Positions 23,784 through 32,464 of a stretch of DNA of 64,000 bases are shown here, in pieces. The position numbers and the translations under genes were made by a program. A model generated the notes under the pieces. That model worked only from the letters and a program-made list of their open reading frames with translations. It ran no database searches and was not told where the DNA came from. Source of the stretch: CAZLMG01 sp964560765 (GTDB taxonomy: Bacteria > Bdellovibrionota_B > Oligoflexia > Oligoflexales > CAZLMG01); the NCBI GenBank assembly GCA_964560765.1, contig CAZLMG010000005.1, forward strand, positions 124,001 to 188,000, written 5' to 3'. The first letter of the stretch is position 1, and each line of letters starts with the position of its first letter.

Positions 23784-25037
23784 GTGAAAATGCGCACAGC
23801 GGCTGTTAGGTACGAAAATTGTGATCTTTTTTCTCGTCATACCGGCATCATGTTGGTCGTAGCGTGCGGCTTCATCTTCGGTTGTACAGGGCTCCGGAAG
23901 GTAGAGACCATCTCAAAATGGGACGCGCTGCAATCGGCAGCCAAAGCTGACTGTGCGCCATGGCCGATGCAAAAGCAGGACTTAGGGATATATGATTTGC
24001 GCCTCTTTGATGGGGAAAAGCCCCATTTTCTAGCCAGGATCATGGGTCGCGATGCGATTCAGGGATGGAAAGGCGCACCATTTGCGTTCGATCCAGAAGT
24101 CAACGCGAAGGATGTGCGGGCGGTTCAGCTCGGCGCTCGACCGGTTATTCTTGGGGGTGGGTCGAGTGCCCAGGGAGCTTTTACGATCGTCGCAAATCAA
24201 GATTCCGGGCGCACAGCTCAGATTGAAGTGCGCACATTTCCCGATAATATTGTTCGTCGTCGCTATCAAAATCTTGGGATTACGGTGGTCGATGGCTTCG
24301 CGCTGCCTGTGCAGGCGGCGTTGTGGATGGCAGTCAAAGTACATTCATCGGAAAAAAGTATCGAAGAGGTACCCGTCAGAATCTTGCACCTCTCTCAGAG
24401 CGAAGGTGAAGCGAAAGCGACTATCAAAACCGCCAATGTGCCCATGGGTACCGAGTTTCCCGCGTTACTGACGAGCGCAAAGGGAGATTCAGCGCAACTT
24501 GTTTGGCGAAAGGAGAAAGGCACTAAAAGCGAGTTCTTTTATTCTCGATTAGGAGCCGACGGCAGCTATGCGACGCCCACCCCTCTCAATATTCCCGTCA
24601 GCATGCAGGTGGAGAGTTGGGCTGCGGCTAGTTTTGGATCGAATATCCTTCTGGCCATAGTCGACGGAGACTCGCTTGTAGGGCAAGCAAGTCTCAAGCT
24701 AGTCCGCTTTGAACCTGCGGGGAAATCAGGCGCAGAAGTGAAGTGGGTGAAGACGAAGTCCCTCTTAAACGAGCATGTTTCGGATCCCGTCATAGCTTCA
24801 GGACCGAATGGCGCCTATGTCCTGCTGCCCAAATGGCTGGACGAAGAATCCACGATTGCTACCTACAGGCTTGGCATAGAGGCTGTCGAATCGCAGCCGG
24901 TTGCCGGCATTTTTCCCAAGGGAATTAGGCTAGTAGGGGCCTCGATCAGTCAGGATGGTAAGAAGTTGTTTGCTATCGTGCGCTCTCGTGCCAAGGTGGG
25001 CTGGAATTTTCAAGTGTGTCGGCTCGAGTCCATCTGA
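23784..25037 (+). CDS. Lipoprotein with probable beta-propeller-like body
   Basis: 417 residues from GTG 23784, chosen because AAGGGGAC lies 6 bp upstream; an ATG at 23790 is the alternative. The export signal (about 20-33) ends in FIFGC with lipidated Cys34. The remaining ~380 residues are beta-rich with repeated strand patterns (GRPVILGG-like, DSAQLVWRKEKGTKSEFFYSR, GSYATPTPLNIPV, GNGAYVLLPKWLD), suggesting a propeller, but no named family is recognised. It is followed 26 bp later by ubiA. Confidence 0.72.
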   Translation: MKMRTAAVRYENCDLFSRHTGIMLVVACGFIFGCTGLRKVETISKWDALQSAAKADCAPWPMQKQDLGIYDLRLFDGEKPHFLARIMGRDAIQGWKGAPFAFDPEVNAKDVRAVQLGARPVILGGGSSAQGAFTIVANQDSGRTAQIEVRTFPDNIVRRRYQNLGITVVDGFALPVQAALWMAVKVHSSEKSIEEVPVRILHLSQSEGEAKATIKTANVPMGTEFPALLTSAKGDSAQLVWRKEKGTKSEFFYSRLGADGSYATPTPLNIPVSMQVESWAAASFGSNILLAIVDGDSLVGQASLKLVRFEPAGKSGAEVKWVKTKSLLNEHVSDPVIASGPNGAYVLLPKWLDEESTIATYRLGIEAVESQPVAGIFPKGIRLVGASISQDGKKLFAIVRSRAKVGWNFQVCRLESI

Positions 25038-25063
25038 GGGCCGGCAAGGGAGAAGCCTATCTG

Positions 25064-25942
25064 ATGAGTATTGCTGTCAGGTCCTTGCTGGTGTTTTGTG
25101 CTGACATCAAGTTAGCGCATAGTGTTTTTGCCATTCCGTTTGCTGCATCCATACTCTTTCTTTTACCAGTGCCTTTGCCCTCGATCCAAGTCGCCTTGTT
25201 GCTGCTTGCTTGCATGATTACGGCTCGCTCGTGGGCCATGGGTATGAACAGGTTCATTGATCGTGAGATTGACGGTAGAAATCCACGTACGGCAGGCCGG
25301 ATGATTCCTGCAGGACGATTGCCGGCAGGTATCGGCCTGACGTGGACCACGGTGAGTGGTGTTCTTTTCATCCTCCTTGCCTCGCGTCTAAACGCAACTG
25401 CCGGCTGGCTAAGCATCCCGCTATTGCTCATCCTGGCTTCCTATTCTTACGCCAAGCGTGTTAGCTGGCTGACGCACTGGTATCTTGGTTTATGCCTGGG
25501 CCTCGCGCCTATTGCGGTGACGGTGGCACTTAATATGGGGATTCCGATTGCGGCGATAACGCTTGGTGCGGCTGTTGCTGCGTGGACGGGTGGTTTCGAT
25601 GTTTTGTACGCGCTACAAGATATGAATTTCGATCGGAAGGCTGGCTTACATAGTGCGCCAGCTAGGTTGGGACCGCGAGTCAGCATCTATTTGAGTCGTG
25701 CCTCTTTTTTGCTGATGATTGGCTTGCTGATCGTCACGGGCTGGTTGACGCACCAATCGATGATCTATTTTGTTGGCGTTGCCATTATTTTCGTCTTCCT
25801 TGCCTGGGAGCACTATGCGGTGCGCGATGCGGTGGTGGATGGCCAGAGCCGAGGAATCAATGCTGCATTTTTCAATGCCAATGCTGCAGTTAGTCTGCTT
25901 TACTTGACGTTCGTTGTTGCTGCATGGTGGTCACATGCTTGA
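25064..25942 (+). CDS. UbiA-family prenyltransferase (candidate menaquinone MqnP)
   Basis: 292 residues from ATG 25064, set by AAGGGAGA at 25046-25053. A multi-span membrane protein with both aspartate-rich motifs: NRFIDREIDGRNPRTAGR near 64-81 and DVLYALQDMNFDRKAGLHS near 180-198, which bind the prenyl diphosphate and Mg. It overlaps ubiX by 8 bp. UbiA and UbiX homologues side by side, with an MqnC-like enzyme at 39268, fit the futalosine menaquinone route (MqnP with MqnM/MqnL) better than ubiquinone synthesis. That assignment is an inference; a 4-hydroxybenzoate prenyltransferase is the alternative. Confidence 0.88.
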   Translation: MSIAVRSLLVFCADIKLAHSVFAIPFAASILFLLPVPLPSIQVALLLLACMITARSWAMGMNRFIDREIDGRNPRTAGRMIPAGRLPAGIGLTWTTVSGVLFILLASRLNATAGWLSIPLLLILASYSYAKRVSWLTHWYLGLCLGLAPIAVTVALNMGIPIAAITLGAAVAAWTGGFDVLYALQDMNFDRKAGLHSAPARLGPRVSIYLSRASFLLMIGLLIVTGWLTHQSMIYFVGVAIIFVFLAWEHYAVRDAVVDGQSRGINAAFFNANAAVSLLYLTFVVAAWWSHA

Positions 25943-26555
25943 GCAAAGGCGACTTTTAGTAGCGGTTACCGGCGCATCTGGCAGCATCTACGCGCAGAGG
26001 TTGGTCGAGTGCGCGCTCATGCAATTTCCTCGCATTTACCTGGTGTTCACTGATTCAGGTCGGCAAGTCCTCAACTACGAGATGCAGAAGCATCGGCGAC
26101 AAGAGGGGTTTTCACTTGTGGATGCCGCTGCCGGAAAAATCGCGGAGCCTTACCGCGAGCAGATTCGCAACATTGATGTCGGTGATTTATTCGCGCCCGT
26201 GGCTAGTGGTACGAGTGCTCCCACGGATATGGTGGTTGTGCCTTGCTCGATGGGGACCCTTGGACGAATCGCTCACGGACTTTCGACCAATCTCCTCGAG
26301 CGTGCTGCCGATGTGGTGATCAAAGAGCGCCGGCGGTTAGTATTAGTGCCGCGCGAAACGCCTCTGAGCGTGATTCACCTGGAGAATTTGCTCGCCGTTG
26401 CCCGTGCGGGTGCGATTATTGTACCTCCAGCACCGGGCTTCTATCACCATCCAACGACTTTCGAGGAGTTGGTTGATTTCACGGTTGGTAAGATCTTGGA
26501 CGCGCTGGACGTTCCCCATGAACTCACGGAACGCTGGAATGTGCGTCGAATCTAG
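25935..26555 (+). CDS. ubiX: UbiX-like flavin prenyltransferase
   Basis: 206 residues from ATG 25935, which overlaps the ubiA stop. It has the flavin-binding VAVTGASGSIYAQRL near the N-terminus, the FAPVASGTSAPTDMVVVPCSMGTLGRIA block and the VLVPRETPLSVIHLENLL motif. UbiX makes the prenylated FMN cofactor for UbiD-type decarboxylases. In futalosine menaquinone synthesis the matching protein is MqnM. No UbiD homologue is in the window. Confidence 0.93.
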   Translation: MLEQRRLLVAVTGASGSIYAQRLVECALMQFPRIYLVFTDSGRQVLNYEMQKHRRQEGFSLVDAAAGKIAEPYREQIRNIDVGDLFAPVASGTSAPTDMVVVPCSMGTLGRIAHGLSTNLLERAADVVIKERRRLVLVPRETPLSVIHLENLLAVARAGAIIVPPAPGFYHHPTTFEELVDFTVGKILDALDVPHELTERWNVRRI

Positions 26556-26666
26556 CTGCATAACCCTAAAATATGTATGGTATTTTTAGACTAAAGTACG
26601 CTCATTCTCAAGTTGTCTCGTGAATATGCCGATGAGCACGAGGAGTTCTCGTAGAGGAGAGTCGCT

Positions 26667-27605
26667 TTGAAGCACATTTGGCTAACTGTGATACCAGCCA
26701 TGGTCATCACCTTCGGTTGTACCGAGGACGAGGGAGCTCTTCCTCCAAAAGCAGCTCAGCAATTCAACAATAATTGGAACTCCCAGTTTCCTATTGGATC
26801 GCAGGATCCGTGCGGTGTTACCGTACCACCAACCAACAATATGCAGACCAATCCGGCGACGCCTGGCACGAACAACTTTGGTCAGTCGCAGATATTTTTG
26901 CAGGCCATGGTCGTAACGTATGCAACAGATTTGAAGGTTATTATCGATAGAGTGTGTCTCGCATGTCATAACGGATCGGATGCATCCAAGCCAAACTTCA
27001 CGATGTGGGCTGGTGTCAGCAGTTATCGGCGGCAAATCGTCAGCGAAGTTCGCTCGGGCCACGGCGGCCGTTTGACGGCGCTACAATCGGGTGAACAGCA
27101 GAAATTTGATGCCTGGGAGCAGGGAGGCTATTTGCAGGGGTCAACGTCTGGCACAACCACCGGTTCCGCGACTCCTGCCGTTAACCCTGGTTTCAATACG
27201 GGTACAGCTTTACCTAACTGCAACGTGTCCGTAGGAAGTACGGTGCCGGGAACCACGACGACGCAGCCTGGGATCGTAGTTCCAGATTTGCGGACTGTGT
27301 TGATCAATCCACCGGAACTGCAGCAATGCCATAACCAAAGCCTGATGTATGACCGAAATGCGAAGGCCTGCGACACCGCGAGTCTAGACATGACTTGGTG
27401 TCAAAAAGCGGGAATTGTTTCTAAGTTTGGAGCAAAAGGTCCCTTGGTGTCTACGGCACTGGATACCGCTGCTGCAGATGGTTATCAAATTGATCAGTGT
27501 GGAATGCGTGGAACCGTCGCTTTGGTGACTTTGTATAAGTATGTCGAAGGTACTTCGACGCAGGGTGATGCAAGTCTGCAGATACGCCGAATAGCCAGCG
27601 AATAA
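26667..27605 (+). CDS. Lipoprotein with a single c-type haem motif
   Basis: 312 residues from TTG 26667, with GAGGAGAG upstream. The signal ends in VITFGC (Cys18 lipidated). A single CLACH haem-binding motif lies at residues 97-101, in VCLACHNGSDASKP, a context seen in cytochrome c domains of planctomycete/delta-type secreted proteins. Low-complexity Thr/Gly/Pro-rich segments (about 155-205) are likely linkers, and there are six other cysteines in the C-terminal half. It may be a surface or periplasmic electron-transfer lipoprotein; haem attachment is inferred from the motif. Confidence 0.78.
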   Translation: MKHIWLTVIPAMVITFGCTEDEGALPPKAAQQFNNNWNSQFPIGSQDPCGVTVPPTNNMQTNPATPGTNNFGQSQIFLQAMVVTYATDLKVIIDRVCLACHNGSDASKPNFTMWAGVSSYRRQIVSEVRSGHGGRLTALQSGEQQKFDAWEQGGYLQGSTSGTTTGSATPAVNPGFNTGTALPNCNVSVGSTVPGTTTTQPGIVVPDLRTVLINPPELQQCHNQSLMYDRNAKACDTASLDMTWCQKAGIVSKFGAKGPLVSTALDTAAADGYQIDQCGMRGTVALVTLYKYVEGTSTQGDASLQIRRIASE

Positions 27606-27649
27606 AATTTGGAGGACAAGGGCCGCATACCACTCTTAAGATCTGATCG

Positions 27650-28879
27650 CTATGCATCCGCGTCGAAACGAATTCCGAGGTCAAAAAGTGTCTTTGAAAG
27701 CCCGCCTTGGTGCTCTCGGTTGAGGGTCTCTAAGGTCACATCCACAGTTACTTCCTTGTAGTTGCCTTGACTGAAAGTTCGATCGTGGTGCACTTCGATA
27801 ATGTTGGCGCCGGTGGATGCAATTTTCCCAAGGAGGGCTGCTAAGCTACCCGGTCGGTCGTTGACGCGACATCGTACTTTCATCAAGCGGCCTGATCGGA
27901 TCATTCCCTTAGTCATAATTCGTTGCAGCAAGTTCACGTCGATATTGCCACCCGAGATGACGCACAGTACGGGACTATTGTCTACGTGTTGCCGGATGCG
28001 GTCAATTGATTGGATAAGACCAGCGACAGCAGCCGCACCCGCACCCTCAGCCAGCAGGTGATTTCGTTCCATGAGGTCCATAATGGCTGCAGCGATATCT
28101 TCCTCCTGCACAGAGAAAACATCGTCAACGAATGTCCTGATGATTTCAAAGTTCAACGGGTTGACCGACTTTACTGCAATGCCATCGGCTATGGTGGCAC
28201 TTGGCGAACACTGCTGTATGGTCCCCGTGCGAAAGCTCATGGCCATGCTGGCGAACGCTGCACTCTGTACTCCGTACATGGCAATATCTGGACGTAAGGT
28301 TTTGACGGCACAAGCGATTCCACTCATCAGTCCACCACCGCCAATGGGTGCGACTATGGCCTTGATGTCTGGGCATTGTTCCAAAATTTCTAGCCCAATT
28401 GTTCCTTGACCGGCGATGACATCCGGATCAGCAAATGGATGCACCATTTGTACACCTTGAGACTTTGAAAACTCACTAGCTGCTTCGAATGCCTCTACAT
28501 AGGTTTCACCTTTGAGTACAATTTGGGCACCAAGCATGCGCGTGGATTCCACTTTGATGATGGGGGTGGATTCTGGCATGAAGATGGTCGCCTGCACTCC
28601 GACCGACCTGCAGGCATAAGCGACGCCCTGAGCATGATTACCGGCGCTAGCTGCGACAACGCCTGCTTGCAGGTCAGACTTACTGCGTGACAGCAACCAA
28701 TTTGAGGCGCCGCGAATTTTAAACGAGCCGGTGGTGTTCAAGTTTTCTAGTTTGAGAAACACGGGAATGCCGAGACGCTCTTCGAGGTAAACGGACTGCA
28801 TGACGGGCGTTTTCTTGACGAGTTGTCGAATTCTCTGCTGAGCAGCCTGGATGGCGGATATCGTAATCGGAGCAGTCAT
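27650..28879 (-). CDS. ilvA: Threonine ammonia-lyase with ACT domain
   Basis: 409 residues from ATG 28879. Upstream in-frame codons back to 28924 are also open, so the start is probable rather than certain. It has the fold type II PLP domain (PLP-binding Lys54 in TGSFKIRGA, glycine loop GGGGLMSG) and a C-terminal ACT-like domain from about 330 (MKVRCRVNDRPGSLAALLGK). This layout matches the TdcB/IlvA catabolic or short biosynthetic form, converting threonine to 2-oxobutyrate. 2-Oxobutyrate yields propionyl-CoA, for which methylmalonyl-CoA mutase is encoded at 32464. Confidence 0.9.
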   Translation of the reverse strand: MTAPITISAIQAAQQRIRQLVKKTPVMQSVYLEERLGIPVFLKLENLNTTGSFKIRGASNWLLSRSKSDLQAGVVAASAGNHAQGVAYACRSVGVQATIFMPESTPIIKVESTRMLGAQIVLKGETYVEAFEAASEFSKSQGVQMVHPFADPDVIAGQGTIGLEILEQCPDIKAIVAPIGGGGLMSGIACAVKTLRPDIAMYGVQSAAFASMAMSFRTGTIQQCSPSATIADGIAVKSVNPLNFEIIRTFVDDVFSVQEEDIAAAIMDLMERNHLLAEGAGAAAVAGLIQSIDRIRQHVDNSPVLCVISGGNIDVNLLQRIMTKGMIRSGRLMKVRCRVNDRPGSLAALLGKIASTGANIIEVHHDRTFSQGNYKEVTVDVTLETLNREHQGGLSKTLFDLGIRFDADA

Positions 28880-29032
28880 GTAGGAACCCCGCAGTAGCGC
28901 CCAATTGAAGCTTATTGCATCCACGGTTATAATAACCTAGAGTCGCGAAAATCATTACAAATTTACGGTCAGTCAGCACGATCTATGGTGCTCGGAAACG
29001 AGCTTCCACCATTGTTTGTGGCGGGAGTGTTC

Positions 29033-29680
29033 ATGGCCATTATTTGGGTTATCGAAAATGCGGAGCATTCGACGTCAGTGGCAAATGCACTGATGGGAGA
29101 CTTTGCTGTACGTGGATTTCGGTCCCTGGCGTCGTTTTCTAGCTTGGCTCGCGTTCGCCGCCGCGGACTTCCCGATCTTATCGTGGTTGATCTGCCAAGT
29201 TTGGAGCAGAACCGGGCTACCATCGAAGTGCAAGTCGATCAGATGTTGCCGGGTGTGAAGCGAATTTTCTTTGCACCTGTAAACGTGACTCCGAATGGCC
29301 GGGATGAATGTCATCGCCCTGTGCGATCTATTGAACTAGCGGCACTGATCGAGGGATTTCTGTTTACTGGTAGCAACTCAGGAGGCTCTCGCCGCAAAGT
29401 CTCCTATCAGCGTCTGACTCTGGATATCGACCACCAGCAGTTGATCGATGAATCCGGAGATGTGGAGTCCTTATCGGGTAAGGAATCACGCTTGCTCAGA
29501 TTCTTTTTTGAGAATTCAGGTCGGCGAGTAAGCCGTGAACAAATTCGGGAAACGGTTTGGCAGGGTGCCGCCGTGTCTCATAGAACTATTGATAGCCACA
29601 TTTCGCGGCTTCGTCGCCGCGTTGAGCCGTTCGGCATGGAGATCACCAACATTTACGGGGGAGAATTTCTGCTGCGGTAG
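29033..29680 (+). CDS. OmpR-type winged-helix regulator with atypical receiver
   Basis: 215 residues from ATG 29033, with GGGAG 5 bp upstream. The C-terminal ~100 residues are an OmpR/PhoB winged helix (LSGKESRLLRFFFENSGRRVSREQI, HRTIDSHISRLRRRVEPFG). The N-terminal ~110 look like a receiver with AIIWVIENAEHS and PDLIVVDLP, where the Asp could be the phosphoacceptor. The usual acidic pair, switch Thr/Ser and conserved Lys are not evident (FFAPVN and HRPV at the expected places). It may work without phosphorylation. No sensor kinase is adjacent. Divergent from ilvA. Confidence 0.8.
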   Translation: MAIIWVIENAEHSTSVANALMGDFAVRGFRSLASFSSLARVRRRGLPDLIVVDLPSLEQNRATIEVQVDQMLPGVKRIFFAPVNVTPNGRDECHRPVRSIELAALIEGFLFTGSNSGGSRRKVSYQRLTLDIDHQQLIDESGDVESLSGKESRLLRFFFENSGRRVSREQIRETVWQGAAVSHRTIDSHISRLRRRVEPFGMEITNIYGGEFLLR

Positions 29681-29716
29681 TGTTGCGAAGTTCCAGTCCT
29701 GGCAGCTCTAGTGTCT

Positions 29717-29899
29717 TCAGCGCGCGCGCCGGTATAGATCTAGACCAAAAACCAAAACGCACAGTAGCAGTGCTGCGCCGAGTGCACCTCGCACGACTCC
29801 AACATTGACCAAGAAAATGACCATGAAAGAAGGTACGATCAGTAGCGGGTAAGTTGCCTCGATACGGATGCGCCGACGTCTTGACGGGGTCGCAAGCAT
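29717..29899 (-). CDS. Small two-span membrane protein
   Basis: 60 residues. A basic N-terminus (PSRRRRIRIEA) is followed by two hydrophobic stretches (LLIVPSFMVIFLVNVGVV and ALGAALLLCVLVFGL) and a basic tail. GGGAGATC lies 8 bp before the ATG on the minus strand. It lies between the winged-helix regulator and the cytochrome gene, converging on the former. Unknown function; the coding call rests on the ribosome-binding site and the membrane-protein pattern. Confidence 0.5.
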   Translation of the reverse strand: MLATPSRRRRIRIEATYPLLIVPSFMVIFLVNVGVVRGALGAALLLCVLVFGLDLYRRAR

Positions 29900-30015
29900 G
29901 CTTGATCTCCCAAAATTTATGAAATTTTAATCTAGCAGCTAATAGGTAGTTTCACCCAATGCAATCTTATTACCTTTGTAATATCAGCTGGATATTGGGG
30001 CGCTTGAAGGCCGGG

Positions 30016-31482
30016 ATGGGATATCTACGCAGCCCGTTCTGGATATGTAACCTGCCGTACTTATTGTTGATACTTACAGTTCCTGGACGTGCGCTCGCAC
30101 ATGGCTCGAACCTCGAGTTGCCTTGGCTGGCTTTTGGCGATCACCGGGGGCATGTGGAGCCTTGCGGCTGCGATCCATCGACGGATCTCGGTGGTTTACG
30201 CCGTCTAGGCTCGCTCGTAAAGAAAGAGCGAGTGTTGACACCGCAACTGCATTTATTCGCACTTGGCAACCTTCTGGTTGCTGGTGGTTCGGGCGGGGCG
30301 CAAAAGAATCAGCTCATGCTGGAGGCCTTGGCAGCTTTGGCGCCGACGGCTACTTTGTTCAATTTGGCCGAGCAAAGGGCAATTAAGGATGATGCGGCGG
30401 CTGTTCAGGGGCTGCTGCAGAAAGTGTCACTGGTTCTGAGTCATGCCAGCGACGGAAAGCTACCCATTCCAATTCGTAGCTCCATTGTGACTGATAACGC
30501 GATCGTCTTGGGTTACGCACAGGCGCCAAATGGATCTCCTTGGACTCGTCCCTTGTCTAAGGAACTTTTGGCGGAATGGCGTACACTTTTGGAAAAGGCC
30601 CCTGCGCGACTGATGCGCGTCTTGTTGTTTTCAGGGACGGACGCAGAACTGCTTCAAATCTCGCAGAGCGGATTATTCCAGCTGATTCTCCGGTCAGCGC
30701 CGGAGCCACTTGACGGATGGGAGGTTCCCATTGACCAGGATGCTGGCGCACTCTTTGCTAAACCGATAGGCGTCGATTCCGATGTGCGCACTGTTCCCTT
30801 GGCGGGGCGCGGTGTGCTGCGAGGGGGTAAGCTCGAGAAGAGTGTCGCGCTGCCGCTCTCGGCACTTCTTTCTGCCGACGCCGGTCGAGGGTGCGCGGAC
30901 AGATCCGCGTTCCCACTCAATTTGAACTGCCAACCGCGGGTAGCTGAAGAATTAAACGAGATGCTGACGGCCCAGCGAGTGACTTGGCTGCAGACAAGCT
31001 ATGAGGATGGGCATCCCTTTGCAGAACTCTTTTCCCAGTATCAGCGCAATGTCTCGAATCACTTTGGCGTCATGGCAGAAGCTAAAGGCAAACTGTTGGC
31101 GCAGACGCCATTTGCTGGCTCAGAAGCCTGCGCGACTTGTCATCCTGCGGCGTATAAGTCCTGGAAGAACTCAAAGCATGCGCATGCCATTGATATATTG
31201 AAGTTGCGTGGCAAGACCGAAGATCCAGAGTGCGTCGGCTGCCACGTCCTCGGGTTCGACGTCGATGGAGGATTTGCCTCGCTCAGTCGCTCACCCCAAT
31301 TTGCCAACGTGAATTGTGAAAATTGCCATGGCGCACGTTTGCAGCATACGACCAATCCCTCGTTGCAGCACGATCCAAAGCCGATCAGCGAAGAGACGTG
31401 CCGGACCTGCCACCAAGGCGAGCACTCTCCGCAATTCAATTTTGAAAGTTACTGGTCTAAGATTTTCCACGGCCGAGGCTAG
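30016..31482 (+). CDS. Tetrahaem c-type cytochrome with UshA-like N-terminal domain
   Basis: 488 residues from ATG 30016, giving a proper signal peptide (LPYLLLILTVPGRALAHG); an upstream in-frame start at 29959 is less likely. Residues about 35-330 resemble the metallophosphatase/UshA-like domain found fused to multihaem cytochromes, including GHVEPCGCDPSTDLGGLRR. The C-terminal third has four CxxCH sites: CATCH 372, CVGCH 406, CENCH 434 and CRTCH 462, in cytochrome c554-like context (GSEACATCHPAAYKSWKNSKHAHA, here only the first part is diagnostic). A periplasmic electron carrier is inferred; the phosphatase ligands are not intact enough to claim hydrolase activity. Confidence 0.85.
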   Translation: MGYLRSPFWICNLPYLLLILTVPGRALAHGSNLELPWLAFGDHRGHVEPCGCDPSTDLGGLRRLGSLVKKERVLTPQLHLFALGNLLVAGGSGGAQKNQLMLEALAALAPTATLFNLAEQRAIKDDAAAVQGLLQKVSLVLSHASDGKLPIPIRSSIVTDNAIVLGYAQAPNGSPWTRPLSKELLAEWRTLLEKAPARLMRVLLFSGTDAELLQISQSGLFQLILRSAPEPLDGWEVPIDQDAGALFAKPIGVDSDVRTVPLAGRGVLRGGKLEKSVALPLSALLSADAGRGCADRSAFPLNLNCQPRVAEELNEMLTAQRVTWLQTSYEDGHPFAELFSQYQRNVSNHFGVMAEAKGKLLAQTPFAGSEACATCHPAAYKSWKNSKHAHAIDILKLRGKTEDPECVGCHVLGFDVDGGFASLSRSPQFANVNCENCHGARLQHTTNPSLQHDPKPISEETCRTCHQGEHSPQFNFESYWSKIFHGRG

Positions 31483-32464
31483 TATGGACTAGCCATTTGC
31501 CAGCTTCCCGCGCCAGGACACCTGTCAGAGTTGGGTTTTCCTGGAGCAATTTCCGCCTTGCCTGCAACTGATCTTGCAGTCGTCGATCATGTAGGAGTTC
31601 TGACATAATCGTTTCCTGCATTTCTTCCTCGAACCAAGCAGTCGTTTGCTGGTATCGCCTTTGCTGAAATGCACCAGATTGGCGACGCTCACCAATCATC
31701 TCTTCCATCTTGGCCATGATCTCGGCAAAGCCGGTACGTTCGAGGCTGCTGGACAGTAAAACTTCGGTTTGAGTTTGGCGGCTGCTAGATAGCAGGTGCA
31801 ATGCGGACTCGAGTTGTTGTTTTGACCTTTGCGCCGCATCATAGAAAGCTCCATCCGATTTGGTGATGATCACCAAATCGGATAACTCAAGGATGCCCTT
31901 TTTGATGCCTTGTAGTTCATCCCCCGAATTAGGGAGCTGCAGGGTGATGAACAAGTCCACCATAGATTCAGCGACGATTTCTGACTGACCAACACCAACA
32001 GTTTCAATGATAACGAGGTCGTAGCCCGCGGCCTCGCATAAAAGAATGGCCTCACGTGTTCTTTTGGCAACGCCGCCGAGCAAGCCTTTGGTTGGCGATG
32101 GACGGATAAAAGCACCTTCCGACGCTGACAAAAGAGGCATCCGTGTGCGATCGCCCATAATACTACCGCCCGTAACTGGCGAAGATGGATCAATTGCAAG
32201 TACCGCGACTCTTTTTCCGCGCTGTACGGCGATCAAGCCGAAAACTTCGATGAAGGAACTTTTTCCAACACCAGGCGGGCCACTCACTGCGATGCGCAAA
32301 GTCGATTCTTTGCCGGCTGGCAAAGCTCGCAGCAACTCATCCGCAGACTTGCGATCCCGGCTCAATTCACTTTCTAATAGCGTAATGCCTTTCGCCAAAG
32401 ATCGGCGATCGCCCGCGATTATGGTTTCCGCATCTAATTGAGCCGCCGTCGTTGTTTTTGCCAT
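31457..32464 (-). CDS. meaB: Methylmalonyl-CoA mutase-associated GTPase MeaB
   Basis: 335 residues with G1 GPPGVGKSS near 60, the ETVGVGQSE switch region near 155 and TKSDG (NKxD-like) near 205. MeaB protects and reloads the adenosylcobalamin enzyme. Its ATG overlaps the mutase stop by one base (TAATG), so the two are translationally coupled. Its 3' end overlaps the cytochrome gene by 26 bp on the opposite strand. Confidence 0.94.
   Translation of the reverse strand: MAKTTTAAQLDAETIIAGDRRSLAKGITLLESELSRDRKSADELLRALPAGKESTLRIAVSGPPGVGKSSFIEVFGLIAVQRGKRVAVLAIDPSSPVTGGSIMGDRTRMPLLSASEGAFIRPSPTKGLLGGVAKRTREAILLCEAAGYDLVIIETVGVGQSEIVAESMVDLFITLQLPNSGDELQGIKKGILELSDLVIITKSDGAFYDAAQRSKQQLESALHLLSSSRQTQTEVLLSSSLERTGFAEIMAKMEEMIGERRQSGAFQQRRYQQTTAWFEEEMQETIMSELLHDRRLQDQLQARRKLLQENPTLTGVLAREAGKWLVHTSLGRGKS

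Noticed and set aside
26566..26589. AT-rich inverted repeat after ubiX as a terminator
   Set aside because: Stem CTAAAATA/TATTTTTAG has a bulge and weak A-T pairs with no T-run; not convincing.
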